Shown in pieces: positions 15,578-27,602 of a DNA stretch of 36,979 bases; positions within the stretch are counted from its first letter, which is position 1, and each line of letters opens with the position of its first letter. Origin of the DNA: Myxococcales bacterium. GTDB lineage: Bacteria; Myxococcota; Myxococcia; Myxococcales; JAKAPL01. The notes beneath the pieces were generated by a model. The model worked only from the letters and a program-made list of their open reading frames with translations, was not told the origin of the DNA and made no database searches. The stretch lies in contig JAKAPL010000033.1 in the NCBI GenBank assembly GCA_021807105.1, forward strand, positions 1 through 36,979. The letters are read 5' to 3'. The position numbers and the translations under genes were made by a program.

Positions 15578-16717
15578 ATGACGCCCGCCCTCATCGCCCT
15601 GCTCCTGGGACTTTCCCCCTCGGCCCCGCCGGCGGCCACGAGCGCCCCCACCCCCACGCGCGGCGGAGGCGACGGGGTGACGGCGCAGGTGACCGTCCCG
15701 GACACCGCCGCGGACGTCGAGAAGAAGCCGGCGGCGCAGAAGCCGGGGCTCGGCGGCTGGTTCGACTTCGACAACTCGCTCGGCGGCGGCGCCTTCGCGG
15801 GCAACGCCTACAACAATAACCCCGCCTTCTCGACGAACCTGTACCTGAAGCCGAGCTATACGTTCAAGGCGTGGGGCCATACCCTCGCGCTCACCGCGTG
15901 GCAGAACGTCTACTACGCCGACGTGCTGGACAAGAACGCGTTCGACACCCGCCAGATCGACTGGTCGGACCTGCGCCTCACCCTCTCGGACAACGACATC
16001 TGGGAGATCCCGAAGACCGGCATCAAGATCACCGGGATGGTGCGCGGCGTCGCGCCGATCAGCTATCAATCGCGCTTCGACTCGATGGTCACGGCCCTCT
16101 GGTGGGGGGTTGGCCTCTCGCGCTCCATCTGGGGGGTCGACATCAAGGCCGGCGTGCTGGCGGCCAAGGAGTTCCACCGCTTCACCACAGCCCAGTTCCC
16201 CTGCTCCGCCGCCGGGTCGGAGCCGATCTCGGCGACGGCCGGCGAGGCGCCGACGGGCGGGTTCCTCGACGCCTTCACCAACGGCGTCTGCCAGCCGGGC
16301 GCCCAGGGAGCCGCGGCTGATTCGTCGACGCCGACCGCGATGATCGACAACGTGAGCTGGGACTTCGTCCCTTACGTCGACATCGAGTACAACCTCAACT
16401 CACACTGGAACTTCGGCGTCACGGCCTACTACTTCGACCAGTTCGCCTACGCGATGCCGCTCGATCAGTTCAGCGCCCCGATCGTCGACTCGAACGGGAA
16501 CCGGGTGGCCCAGGCGAACGGCCGGCAGGACTCCTTCTGGATGATCGCGAACCTCGGCTACAACATCGACGACCACTGGGGGCTCAGTCTCGGGCTCTGG
16601 GACACGGCGCTGCCGAAGACGCCGGACAACCGCGCGTTCCTTCCGTGGTTCATCGATCCCTGGGGCGCCGCGACCAACGACTGGAGCACCTACTTCGACG
16701 TGGTCTACACGTACTGA
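15578..16717 (+). CDS. putative outer-membrane beta-barrel protein (379 aa)
   Basis: The ATG at 15578 follows GGAGAACGCC and opens a signal peptide (MTPALIALLLGLSPSAPPAA); the longer frame to 15299 is Arg-rich and unlikely. The mature protein is full of alternating polar/aromatic strands (STNLYLKPSYTFKAW, TLALTAWQNVYYADVL, DFVPYVDIEYNLNSHW, FGVTAYYFDQFAYA), and its C-terminus, YFDVVYTY, ends in an aromatic residue as barrels do. Family not identified. It looks like a porin-like or MXAN-type barrel of unknown cargo. One cysteine pair may form a disulfide in a loop. It is followed after 122 bp by the kinase gene, which has its own promoter. Confidence 0.78.
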   Translation: MTPALIALLLGLSPSAPPAATSAPTPTRGGGDGVTAQVTVPDTAADVEKKPAAQKPGLGGWFDFDNSLGGGAFAGNAYNNNPAFSTNLYLKPSYTFKAWGHTLALTAWQNVYYADVLDKNAFDTRQIDWSDLRLTLSDNDIWEIPKTGIKITGMVRGVAPISYQSRFDSMVTALWWGVGLSRSIWGVDIKAGVLAAKEFHRFTTAQFPCSAAGSEPISATAGEAPTGGFLDAFTNGVCQPGAQGAAADSSTPTAMIDNVSWDFVPYVDIEYNLNSHWNFGVTAYYFDQFAYAMPLDQFSAPIVDSNGNRVAQANGRQDSFWMIANLGYNIDDHWGLSLGLWDTALPKTPDNRAFLPWFIDPWGAATNDWSTYFDVVYTY

Positions 16718-16796
16718 TCCCGAGGCGGGGCTCCCCACCCCGTTCCATCTTCGCGGGGAGCGCCTGTTTCGCGGGGTGCGAGATTCCCGGAAGTCG

Positions 16797-16825
16797 TTGA
16801 CTTCGCCGCGTGGCGCGGCTCTAAT
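16797..16825 (+). promoter_or_regulatory. promoter for the Ser/Thr kinase gene
   Basis: TTGACT (16797-16802), an exact 17-bp spacer and TCTAAT (16820-16825), ending 14 bp before the ATG at 16840. This is the best sigma-70-type match found in the window. The leader would be very short, with GGGGGAATC as the ribosome site. Confidence 0.6.
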
Positions 16826-16839
16826 CCGTTGGGGGAATC

Positions 16840-19005
16840 ATGCCCGGCGACACGCTCGGCCGTTACCGCCTGATCCGCAAGCTCGCGACCGGCGGGATGG
16901 CGGAGATCTGGCTCGCGACCGCCGAGGGGCCGGAGGGCTTCAAGAAGAAGCTCGTCGTCAAGAAGATCCTGCCGAACCTCGCCGAGGACGACGAGTTCGT
17001 CCGGATGTTCCTCGACGAGGCGCGCATCGCCGCGCGGCTCAACCACCCGAACGTCGCGCAGATCTTCGACCTGGGCGAGGCCGAGGGCTGCTTCTTCCTC
17101 GCCATGGAGTACGTGCCCGGCAAGGACCTGCGGCGCGTCTACCAGGATTCCGCGCGCGCCGGCGACCGGCTCCCCGTCCCCCTCACCGCGCGCGTCCTGA
17201 TCGAATCGGCGAAGGCGCTCGACTACGCCCACCACGCGGCGGACGAACACGGCCGGCCGCTCCAGATCGTCCATCGCGACGTCTCGCCGCAGAACATCCT
17301 GGTGACGTTCCAGGGCGGGGTGAAGCTCGTGGACTTCGGCATCGCCAAGGCCGCCGACCAGGCGAGCCAGACGCGGACCGGCGTGCTCAAGGGGAAGTAC
17401 TCGTACATGTCGCCCGAGCAGGCGGCCGGGCTGGCCATCGACGGGCGGACCGACATCTTCGCGCTCGGGATCGTCGGCTACGAGCTGGTGACCGGCTTTC
17501 GGCTCTTCAAGCGGGACACCGAGGTCTTGACGCTCCAGGCGGTGCGCGACTGCAAGATCGCGCTGCCCTCGTCGGTGAACGCGAGCATCCCCCGCGACCT
17601 GGACGCGATCCTGATGAGGGCGCTCGCGCGGAAGGTCGAGGACCGGTACGCGACGGCCGGGGCGCTGGCGCTCGACCTGGAGGAGTTCTTGCGCGCGGGG
17701 CAGCTCCCGGCGTCGGGCACGCACCTCGCCGAGTTCATGCGCAAGCTCTACGGCGCCGCGCCGGAGGAGGATCCGGGGAGGGCCGCGGGGGGCTCGCCGG
17801 GCACGGGAAGCGCGTCTCCCGGGACCTCGGAGCGACGGCTGCCGGTGCACGAGCCGTCGGCGGCGGAGCTGCGGACGGGGCCTGGCTCGTGGAGCCGCTC
17901 GACGGACCTCGCCGAACCGCCCCGAGGCCCGGCGGCGCCGGCGGCGCGCCCGCCAGCCATGGCCGCGCGACCTTCGCGCCCGCCGACGCGGGTCGCGGCC
18001 GCGCCGGTTGTCCCGGCGCCACGGGTCGCGCCCGCGTCGCGTAAACCGGTCCGTCCCGTCGAGCGGACCGGAACGGTGACCGAGGCCGGATGGCAGACCG
18101 CGTCCCTTCAGGTGCGCCCGGTCGTGGCCCCGCCGATCGAGGAGACGCTGGCGGGCGCCTCCGAGGACCGAACCCGGCAGGGGAAGCTCGTCTCCGGGGC
18201 GTCCCCCCGGAGCGGAGCGCCTTCGGCGGCGGACGGCCCGGAGGAGAGAGCCGGCCAGGGGCGCCAGGGCTCAGAGGCCGCGACCCGGGTCGGCAAGCCC
18301 GCGGCGACCGCGCGCGTCAAGGTGACCGGCCGCGCCCGAGCGATCCTCCGGGCGGGCGCCGCGCTCTATCGCGCGGCAATCGGACGCGTCCTTCCTGCGC
18401 CCTCATGGGAGCGCAAGCTCGCCGCCGTCGCCGCCCTGGCCCTCTCCATCGCGCTCGTCGCGGTCTTCCTGCCGCAGCAGAAGGACCGAACGCGTCTCGG
18501 CGATTCGGACCGGGCTCCGGCCACCCCGGCCGCAGCCGACGCGGGCTGCCTCTTGTGCGACCTCCTCTCCGGCCCGCAGGGGACGCTGACCGTGGTGAGC
18601 GAGCCGCCGGCCACGGTGTACGCGGAGAACCGCGAGCTCGGCGCGACGCCGCTCATCGAAGCCCCGGTCGATGTCGGACCGCACGTGTTGCGCCTCGTCA
18701 ACGACGCGGTCGCGCTCGACACGACCGTGCCCGTCGAGATTGACGAGGGGAAGCTTGCTGAGGTCCGGGAGACGTTCCCGCTGGGGAGCGCCGTGATCCC
18801 CGCGCTCCCGGGGCACAGCTTCCGCGTCCTCTTCCGGGACAAGCCGCTCGGCCACGTGCCCGGCCCGCCGATCGAGATGGTGGAGGGGAGCCACGTCGTC
18901 ACGCTCGTGGACGACGCCACGGGCGCCCGGCGGGAGGAGACCGTCGTCGTGCTCTCCCGGCCGGCCGCGCCCGGACCGCGGACCCGCCGCCGGTCCACCC
19001 GGTGA
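16840..19005 (+). CDS. membrane-anchored Ser/Thr protein kinase with PEGA-like C-terminal domain
   Basis: Hanks-type kinase of 721 aa. The kinase domain fills ~8-290: Gly-rich loop LATGGMAEIW, lysine in VVKKILPN, HRDVSPQN with catalytic Asp147, DFG at 165-167, SPEQ in the activation segment and DIFALGIVGYELVTG. HRDVSPQN in place of HRDLKPEN is usual for myxobacterial kinases. A long Pro/Ala/Arg-rich linker (~300-520) leads to one membrane span near 522-546 (LAAVAALALSIALVAVFLP). Outside is a PEGA-like module, LTVVSEPPATVYAENRELGA then TPLIEAPVDVGPHVLRL, and a second shorter beta-rich stretch. The outer part may sense the envelope and the kinase signals inward. No phosphatase or FHA partner is adjacent. 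Confidence 0.93.
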   Translation: MPGDTLGRYRLIRKLATGGMAEIWLATAEGPEGFKKKLVVKKILPNLAEDDEFVRMFLDEARIAARLNHPNVAQIFDLGEAEGCFFLAMEYVPGKDLRRVYQDSARAGDRLPVPLTARVLIESAKALDYAHHAADEHGRPLQIVHRDVSPQNILVTFQGGVKLVDFGIAKAADQASQTRTGVLKGKYSYMSPEQAAGLAIDGRTDIFALGIVGYELVTGFRLFKRDTEVLTLQAVRDCKIALPSSVNASIPRDLDAILMRALARKVEDRYATAGALALDLEEFLRAGQLPASGTHLAEFMRKLYGAAPEEDPGRAAGGSPGTGSASPGTSERRLPVHEPSAAELRTGPGSWSRSTDLAEPPRGPAAPAARPPAMAARPSRPPTRVAAAPVVPAPRVAPASRKPVRPVERTGTVTEAGWQTASLQVRPVVAPPIEETLAGASEDRTRQGKLVSGASPRSGAPSAADGPEERAGQGRQGSEAATRVGKPAATARVKVTGRARAILRAGAALYRAAIGRVLPAPSWERKLAAVAALALSIALVAVFLPQQKDRTRLGDSDRAPATPAAADAGCLLCDLLSGPQGTLTVVSEPPATVYAENRELGATPLIEAPVDVGPHVLRLVNDAVALDTTVPVEIDEGKLAEVRETFPLGSAVIPALPGHSFRVLFRDKPLGHVPGPPIEMVEGSHVVTLVDDATGARREETVVVLSRPAAPGPRTRRRSTR

Positions 19006-19044
19006 GCCTTTGACCCGGGGCGGGACCCCTGGTATCGACGGGCC

Positions 19045-20511
19045 ATGATCGCCCCCGCCCATGCCGACCTCTCGCCTCGGAGGCTCCTGATTGACGGCAA
19101 GCCCGTCGCGGCGCGGGACGGCCGGACCTCCCCGACGGTGAACCCCGCGACGGCCGAGCCGATCTGCGAGGTCGCGCAAGCCGACGTGGCCGACGTGGAT
19201 CTCGCGGTCCGGGCGGCGCGGCGCGCGTTCGACGAGGGCCCGTGGCCGCGGATGAACGCGGGCGAGCGGGGCCGCCTCCTTCACCGTCTCGCCGATCTCA
19301 TGATCGGGCACGCGGACGAGCTGGCCGAGCTGGAGGCGATCGACGCGGGCAAGCCGATCACCGAGGCGCGCCATGTCGACGTGCCCTTCTCGGCCGAGGT
19401 CATCGAGTACTACGGGGGCTGGGCGAGCAAGATCACCGGCGAGACCCTCCCCGCGCGCGACGAATCGTTCGTCTACTCGCTTCGCGAGCCGGTGGGGGTC
19501 GTCGGGGCCATCGTCCCCTGGAACTTCCCTCTGCTGCTCGCGGTCTGGAAGGTCGGACCGGCGCTCGCCGCGGGCTGCACGATGGTCGTCAAGCCCTCCG
19601 AGACGACGCCGCTCTCGATGCTCCGCGTGGGCGAGCTGGCCCTCGCGGCGGGCGTGCCGCCGGGCGTCCTGAACGTCGTCCCGGGGCCGGGCAGCAGCGC
19701 CGGGGACGCGCTCGTCCGCCACCCGGGCGTCGACAAGATCGCCTTCACCGGCAGCACGGCGGTCGGCCAGGAGATCATGCGCCGCTGCGCGGACACGGTG
19801 AAGCGGGTGACGCTGGAGCTGGGCGGCAAGTCGCCCAACGTCGTCTTCGCCGACGCGGACCTCGACGCCGCCGCCAGGGGCGCGGTCGCCGGGATCTTCT
19901 ACAACAAGGGGGAGGTCTGCGCGGCCGGCTCGCGGATCCTCGTCGAGCGCGAGGTCGCGGGGGAGCTGATCGAGCGGATGAAGGCCCGCGCCGCGAAGCT
20001 CACTCAAGGCGACACGCTCGACCCGAAGACGCGGCTCGGCCCCCAGGTCTCGCAGGCGCAGCTCAACAAGGTGCTCGGCTGGGTCGCTCGCGGCCGGGCG
20101 GAAGGCGCGAAGCTCGTCCTGGGCGGCGAACGGAACGCCGAGGCGGGCCCCGGCTACTTCGTCCGCCCGACGATCTTCGCCGACGCGACGAACGAGATGG
20201 CCATCGCCCAGGAGGAGATCTTCGGGCCGGTCGCGACGGTCATTCCTTTCGACGATCTCGATCAGGCGCTCGCCCGCGCGAACGGCACGCGCTACGGCCT
20301 CGCCGCGGGCGTCTGGACGAGGGACGTGAAGAAGGCCCACCGCGTCGCGCGCGCGCTCCAGGCGGGAACGGTCTGGGTCAACTGTTACAACGTGTACGAC
20401 CCGGCGGCGTCCTTCGGCGGCTTCCGGCAATCCGGCTTCGGCCGCGAGCTGGGCTCGGCCGCGCTCGAGGGATACACCGAGCGCAAGACCGTCTGGATCG
20501 ACCTCGGCTAG
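19045..20511 (+). CDS. NAD(P)-dependent aldehyde dehydrogenase
   Basis: ALDH superfamily, 488 aa, full length. It oxidises an aldehyde to the acid with NAD(P). Residues seen are PWNFP (Asn160, oxyanion hole), KPSETTP, FTGSTAVGQ (cofactor), LELGGKSPN (Glu258 general base) and the nucleophile Cys292 in NKGEVCAAGSR. EEIFGPV and FGGFRQSGFGRELG are intact. The pattern is closest to betaine-aldehyde, phenylacetaldehyde or general class 1/2 enzymes; the substrate cannot be fixed. Its stop is 3 nt before the carB start, so it may share a transcript with carB and greA. No ribosome site is obvious before the ATG. Confidence 0.93.
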   Translation: MIAPAHADLSPRRLLIDGKPVAARDGRTSPTVNPATAEPICEVAQADVADVDLAVRAARRAFDEGPWPRMNAGERGRLLHRLADLMIGHADELAELEAIDAGKPITEARHVDVPFSAEVIEYYGGWASKITGETLPARDESFVYSLREPVGVVGAIVPWNFPLLLAVWKVGPALAAGCTMVVKPSETTPLSMLRVGELALAAGVPPGVLNVVPGPGSSAGDALVRHPGVDKIAFTGSTAVGQEIMRRCADTVKRVTLELGGKSPNVVFADADLDAAARGAVAGIFYNKGEVCAAGSRILVEREVAGELIERMKARAAKLTQGDTLDPKTRLGPQVSQAQLNKVLGWVARGRAEGAKLVLGGERNAEAGPGYFVRPTIFADATNEMAIAQEEIFGPVATVIPFDDLDQALARANGTRYGLAAGVWTRDVKKAHRVARALQAGTVWVNCYNVYDPAASFGGFRQSGFGRELGSAALEGYTERKTVWIDLG

Positions 20512-20514
20512 ATC

Positions 20515-23745
<3,231 letters not shown>

Positions 23746-23765
23746 CTCACCTTCGAGGAACGACG

Positions 23766-24263
23766 ATGGCCCTGACCGGCGAACGCATCCCCATGACTCT
23801 CGGCGGCGTGAGCCGCCTCAAGGAGGAGCTCAAGCGTCTCAAGACGGTCGAGCGACCACAGAACGTCAGGGACATCGAAGAGGCCCGCGCCCACGGCGAC
23901 CTCTCCGAGAACGCCGAGTACCACGCGGCCAAGGAGCGGCAGAGCTTCATCGACGGGCGGATCAAGCTCTTGGAGGACGCCATCTCCCGCGCCAACGTGA
24001 TCGACGTGGGCAAGCTCGGCGGCGACCACGTCAAGTTCGGCGCGACCGTCGTCCTGGAGGACGCCGACGGAGAGGCCGTGATTCGTTACCGCATCGTCGG
24101 CGAGCTGGAGGCCGACCTGAAACGCGGCCGAATCAGCGTGACCTCTCCCATGGCCCGCGCCCTGATCGGCCGCGAGGTCGGTGATACGGTCACCGTCCAG
24201 GCGCCCGTCGGCGCCCGCGAGTACGAGATCCTCCAAGTGCTCTGGATCGAGGATCCGGAGTAA
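23766..24263 (+). CDS. greA: transcription elongation factor GreA
   Basis: Rescues backtracked RNA polymerase by stimulating transcript cleavage through its secondary channel. The 165-aa protein shows the N-terminal coiled coil with its acidic tip (GDLSENAEYHAAKERQ) and the C-terminal FKBP-like domain (YRIVGELEADLKRGRISVTS then PMARALIGREVGD). The ATG at 23766 follows GAGGAACGACG. Met10 (TLGGVSRLKEELKRLK) is an alternative start nearer to the usual 158 residues. It probably shares a transcript with carB. Confidence 0.95.
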   Translation: MALTGERIPMTLGGVSRLKEELKRLKTVERPQNVRDIEEARAHGDLSENAEYHAAKERQSFIDGRIKLLEDAISRANVIDVGKLGGDHVKFGATVVLEDADGEAVIRYRIVGELEADLKRGRISVTSPMARALIGREVGDTVTVQAPVGAREYEILQVLWIEDPE

Positions 24264-24302
24264 GCTTCTCCGCCCGCGGGCGCCGGCGCTCTCCCCGGCC
24301 CG

Positions 24303-24719
24303 CTACTCCTCCGGCTCTCCGGCCGGAGGCGTCTTGGTCGTCTCCGGCGTCTCCGGCGTCTCCGGCGTCGCCGCCCTCCCCGCGCGCTTGCCCTCCTCGA
24401 TCAGCTCGCGGACCTTCTGTCCGCCCTTGCGGCCGATCTCCTCGTAGAAGGGCGTGCCCCTCTCCGCCTTGACGGTCTCACCGCCCTTCTTGCCGATCGC
24501 CTCGTAGAAGGCGCTGCCCCGCTCGGCCTTGACGCGATCGCCGCCCTTCTTGCCGATCGCCTCGTAGAAAGCGCTCCCGCGCTCGGCCTTGACGGCGTCG
24601 CCGCCCTTCTTGCCGATCGCCTCGTAGAACTCGCGCCCCCGTTCGTTGCGCACCGTCTCGCCGCCCTTGCGCCCCGCCTCGCTGACGGTCATGGTGCCCT
24701 TCTTCTTTTCCTCTGCCAT
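24303..24719 (-). CDS. KGG-repeat stress-type protein
   Basis: A 138-aa very hydrophilic protein built from four 20-residue units (residues 17-96) of the form [KR]KGGxxVxxERGxxFYEAIG, plus a fifth truncated one. This is the KGG motif family (GsiB-like general stress proteins, related to group 1 LEA proteins), whose members are thought to protect against dehydration or heat. The N-terminal MAEEKKKGTMTVSEAGRKGG is typical. The tail is Thr/Pro-rich (ATPETPETPETTKTPP). The ribosome site GAGGAG lies 9-10 nt before the ATG. It converges on greA with only 39 bp between the ends. It probably has its own promoter in 24720-24968, where I see TTGAGA-like but no convincing paired boxes. Confidence 0.88.
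   Translation of the reverse strand: MAEEKKKGTMTVSEAGRKGGETVRNERGREFYEAIGKKGGDAVKAERGSAFYEAIGKKGGDRVKAERGSAFYEAIGKKGGETVKAERGTPFYEEIGRKGGQKVRELIEEGKRAGRAATPETPETPETTKTPPAGEPEE
24432..24671 (-). repeat. four 60-bp in-frame repeats coding for KGG units
   Basis: Units 60 bp long, strongly alike at DNA level (GCCGCCCTTCTTGCCGATCGCCTCGTAGAA-type core on plus). The two central units differ by only a few bases, which indicates recent duplication. Confidence 0.85.
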
Positions 24720-24968
24720 CTGTCCGGTCTCCTCGGTCGGTCCTGATCCGGCGACTACTCTTCCTGCCGGTCAATCTCTCAATGGGTTGCCGCTTCCGCA
24801 AGCCGGCCCCTGACCGGAGATTCCTCTTGGGAGGCTGCCGTGAAACGCGCGCGACGACCGAGGCACCCTCCCACAGACGGGGTGAGGGTAGCTGGGAGCG
24901 CCGGCGTCCCGCCGGCACCGGGGTTCGGGGATTGGCGTGAACCGTCCCCGCGAAAGACACCAGCCTCC

Positions 24969-27590
24969 TTAGGAGATCGCCTCGATGAGCGCCCGTTCGA
25001 TTCGCAGCCCTTCCGCCGGATCGATCACCTTGCGGCCGGCCGCGGTCACGTAGAACGAGTCGATCGCGCGGTTGGCCTCGGTCGTCACCTTGGCGAGCGA
25101 GATCGTAAGTCCCAGGTCGAACAGGGCGCGGGCGAGCGTGAAGAGGAGCCCCAGCCGGTCCTCCGCCGTCACGTCGAGGACGGTCGCATCGCGAGCGGCG
25201 TCGTTGTCGATTCGCAGCTTGGGCTCGACCGCCGGCAGCCGTCGCGCGAGCAGCGACGGGCGGACGCGGCGCGCGAGGAGCGCCTGGGGGGACTCCTCCC
25301 CCGAGAGCACGCGCCGGAGGTCTTCGCGCGCCGCCCTCCATCGGCGCGACTCGACCGGCCCTCCCCGGGCGGTCTGGACGTGGAAGACGTCCAGCGCCGC
25401 GCCGCTTCGCGTCGAGAAGACCTCCGCCGCCAGGATCGCGATCCCGTGCGCGGCGAGCGCGCCGGCAAAAAGGGCGAGCAGCCCGGGGCGGTCGCGCGCG
25501 CTGAGGATCACCTCCGTCGCCGGCCCCTCGCGGAGGCGGCGGGCGACGAGCGGCCGCTCCGGTCCGAGCCGTCGCAAGAGGCGGAGGTGGCGGGCGGCGG
25601 CGGCCGGTTCGACCGACCGGAGGTAGCGCTCCGGCATCTCGGCGAGGAACGCTCGCGCCGCCTCGGCGGAGAGCCCGGCGGCGGCGAGCGACCGGGGGAG
25701 CGAATCGGGAGGAGGGCCCTGCGAGGGCTCCGCCGTCTCGTGCGCGAGGAGCGCCCGCGCCGCGCTGTAAAGGGCCGCGAAGAGGCGCGCCTTCCAGTCA
25801 TTCCAGGCGCCCGGGCCGACGCTCGCCACGTCGACGTACGTGAGCAGATAGAGCCGATCGAGCCGCCGCACGCTGCCGACCTGCGCGGCGAAGGCGCGGA
25901 GCAACTCGGGATCCGACAGGTCGCGCCGCTGGGCCACGTGCGAGAGCGAGAGGTGCTCGCGGACGAGGAACGCGGCCGTCTCGATCTGCCGCTCCGGCAA
26001 GCGCAGCCGCCGCGCCACGGTCTCCACGATCCGCGCGCCGTGAGCGGCGTGAGAGCCGCCCAGCCCCTTGCCGGCGTCGTGGAAGAGCACGGCGAGACAG
26101 AGCGCGAGTGACGGCCCGGCGGACAGGGCGATCCGCGTCAGCTCCGGCTCCTCGCGCACGAGCTCGCCCCTGCGCAGCGCGTAGAGCCGCCGCAGGGCAA
26201 AGAGCGAGTGCACGTCGACCGTGTAGGCGTGCCAGACGTCGTGCTGGGTGAGCGCCGTCACCCGATCGAACTCGGGGAAGAAGGCGCCGAGCACGCCCAG
26301 CTCGTGCATGGGGACCAGGAACCCCCCGTCCGTGTCCGGCAGCGTGAGCAGGTCGACCCACGCCTTCACCGCTCTCGGGTCCGATCGGACCGCGTCGTCC
26401 ACCCGGGGCAGCGCGGCCACCACGAGGTCGCGGGTCCAACCGTAGAGAGGCACGCCGCGCCGGGCCGCGGTGAGGAAGGCGCGCGGGATGGCCGTCGGAT
26501 CCGTCTCGAGGAGATCGCGGCGCGTCACCGTGAGCGCGCCGCCCCACAGCTTGAACTCCTCGTCCACCGACTCCTCGGCCGGGCGGCGCGTGGTGGGGGC
26601 TTGCGCGCAGCGCTCGACGATCGCGTCGGAGATCCCCTTCACCGCCGCCGCGGCGAGGTAGTAGTGGCGCATGAGCCGCTCGACCGCGAGCCCTTCGGGT
26701 TCGTCGCGGTAGCCGAGCGCCGGGGCCACACCAAGCTGCCGTTCGAACGTGAGGTGGTCGTCCCCGCGCCCCGCCTGCAAGTGCATCTCGTTGCGCAGCC
26801 GCCAGAGGAAGTCGCGCGCGCGCAGCGCCTCGGCGACGCGGCTCGGGGGAAGAATCGAAGAGGCGAGCAGCTCGCGCAGGCCGCGGACCTTGTAGCGGAC
26901 GGCGGCGATCCAGAGGGCCGTCTGCAGGTCGCGCAGGCCGCCCTCGCACTGCTTCACGTCCGGCTCGAGGAGGTAGACCGAATCGCCGAAGCGCCGGCGG
27001 CGGTCGTCACGCTCCGCCCGCTTCTCCGCGATGAAGCGGCCCCCGTGCCTGCGGAGCAGCTCGGCGAGTCCCTCGGACAAACGGGCGAGCGCGTCCGGCG
27101 GTCCGCGCACGAGTCGCGCGTCGAGGAGCGCGGTCAAGGTGACGTGGTCCTCGGCGGCGAAGCGAAGGGTGGCGGCGATGCTGCGGACCGCGTGGCCGAT
27201 CTTGAGCCCGAGGTCCCAGAGCGTATAGAGCACGCGGTCCAGCTCCGGCCCCCCGCGGCCGGCGAGCAGGAGCAGATCGACGTCCGATCCGGGCGCCAGC
27301 TCGCGGCGGCCGTAACCACCTTGCGCGACCAGGGCCACGTCCTCGGGGAGTCCCACCCGGTCGGCGAGGCCCGTGACGAGCCGGTCGATGAGCGCCGTCC
27401 GCATCCGGACGACCGTGCGCCCGGAACCCCCCGAGCGATGCACCTCCCGGACGATCGCCATCCCGGCGTCGAGGAAGCGGCGGGGCCAGCCTTCCCCCGC
27501 GGGCAGCTCCGGCAGCCGGGCGAGCGCGGCCGATGGGTCGTCCCCGGGGACCTCCGGAAGGGAGAACCGGACGGGCGGCGGCGGCCACAT
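24969..27590 (-). CDS. glnD: [protein-PII] uridylyltransferase / uridylyl-removing enzyme
   Basis: Nitrogen sensor that adds UMP to PII under nitrogen limitation and removes it when glutamine is high. The 873-aa length is typical. Order: nucleotidyltransferase domain with GGYGRRELAPGSDVDLLLL at 91-109 (the two Asp are metal ligands), the PII-UTase helical region (EPDVKQCEGGLRDLQTALWI), an HD hydrolase domain with LFHDAGKGLGGSHAAHG near 500, and two C-terminal ACT domains (SARDRPGLLALFAGALAAHG; TAEDRLGLLFTLARALFDLG) that bind glutamine. The ATG at 27590 is 12 nt after the amidase stop, so the two are probably co-transcribed. No glnB or glnA is in the window. Confidence 0.96.
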   Translation of the reverse strand: MWPPPPVRFSLPEVPGDDPSAALARLPELPAGEGWPRRFLDAGMAIVREVHRSGGSGRTVVRMRTALIDRLVTGLADRVGLPEDVALVAQGGYGRRELAPGSDVDLLLLAGRGGPELDRVLYTLWDLGLKIGHAVRSIAATLRFAAEDHVTLTALLDARLVRGPPDALARLSEGLAELLRRHGGRFIAEKRAERDDRRRRFGDSVYLLEPDVKQCEGGLRDLQTALWIAAVRYKVRGLRELLASSILPPSRVAEALRARDFLWRLRNEMHLQAGRGDDHLTFERQLGVAPALGYRDEPEGLAVERLMRHYYLAAAAVKGISDAIVERCAQAPTTRRPAEESVDEEFKLWGGALTVTRRDLLETDPTAIPRAFLTAARRGVPLYGWTRDLVVAALPRVDDAVRSDPRAVKAWVDLLTLPDTDGGFLVPMHELGVLGAFFPEFDRVTALTQHDVWHAYTVDVHSLFALRRLYALRRGELVREEPELTRIALSAGPSLALCLAVLFHDAGKGLGGSHAAHGARIVETVARRLRLPERQIETAAFLVREHLSLSHVAQRRDLSDPELLRAFAAQVGSVRRLDRLYLLTYVDVASVGPGAWNDWKARLFAALYSAARALLAHETAEPSQGPPPDSLPRSLAAAGLSAEAARAFLAEMPERYLRSVEPAAAARHLRLLRRLGPERPLVARRLREGPATEVILSARDRPGLLALFAGALAAHGIAILAAEVFSTRSGAALDVFHVQTARGGPVESRRWRAAREDLRRVLSGEESPQALLARRVRPSLLARRLPAVEPKLRIDNDAARDATVLDVTAEDRLGLLFTLARALFDLGLTISLAKVTTEANRAIDSFYVTAAGRKVIDPAEGLRIERALIEAIS

Positions 27591-27602
27591 GATCGACCGA
27601 TC

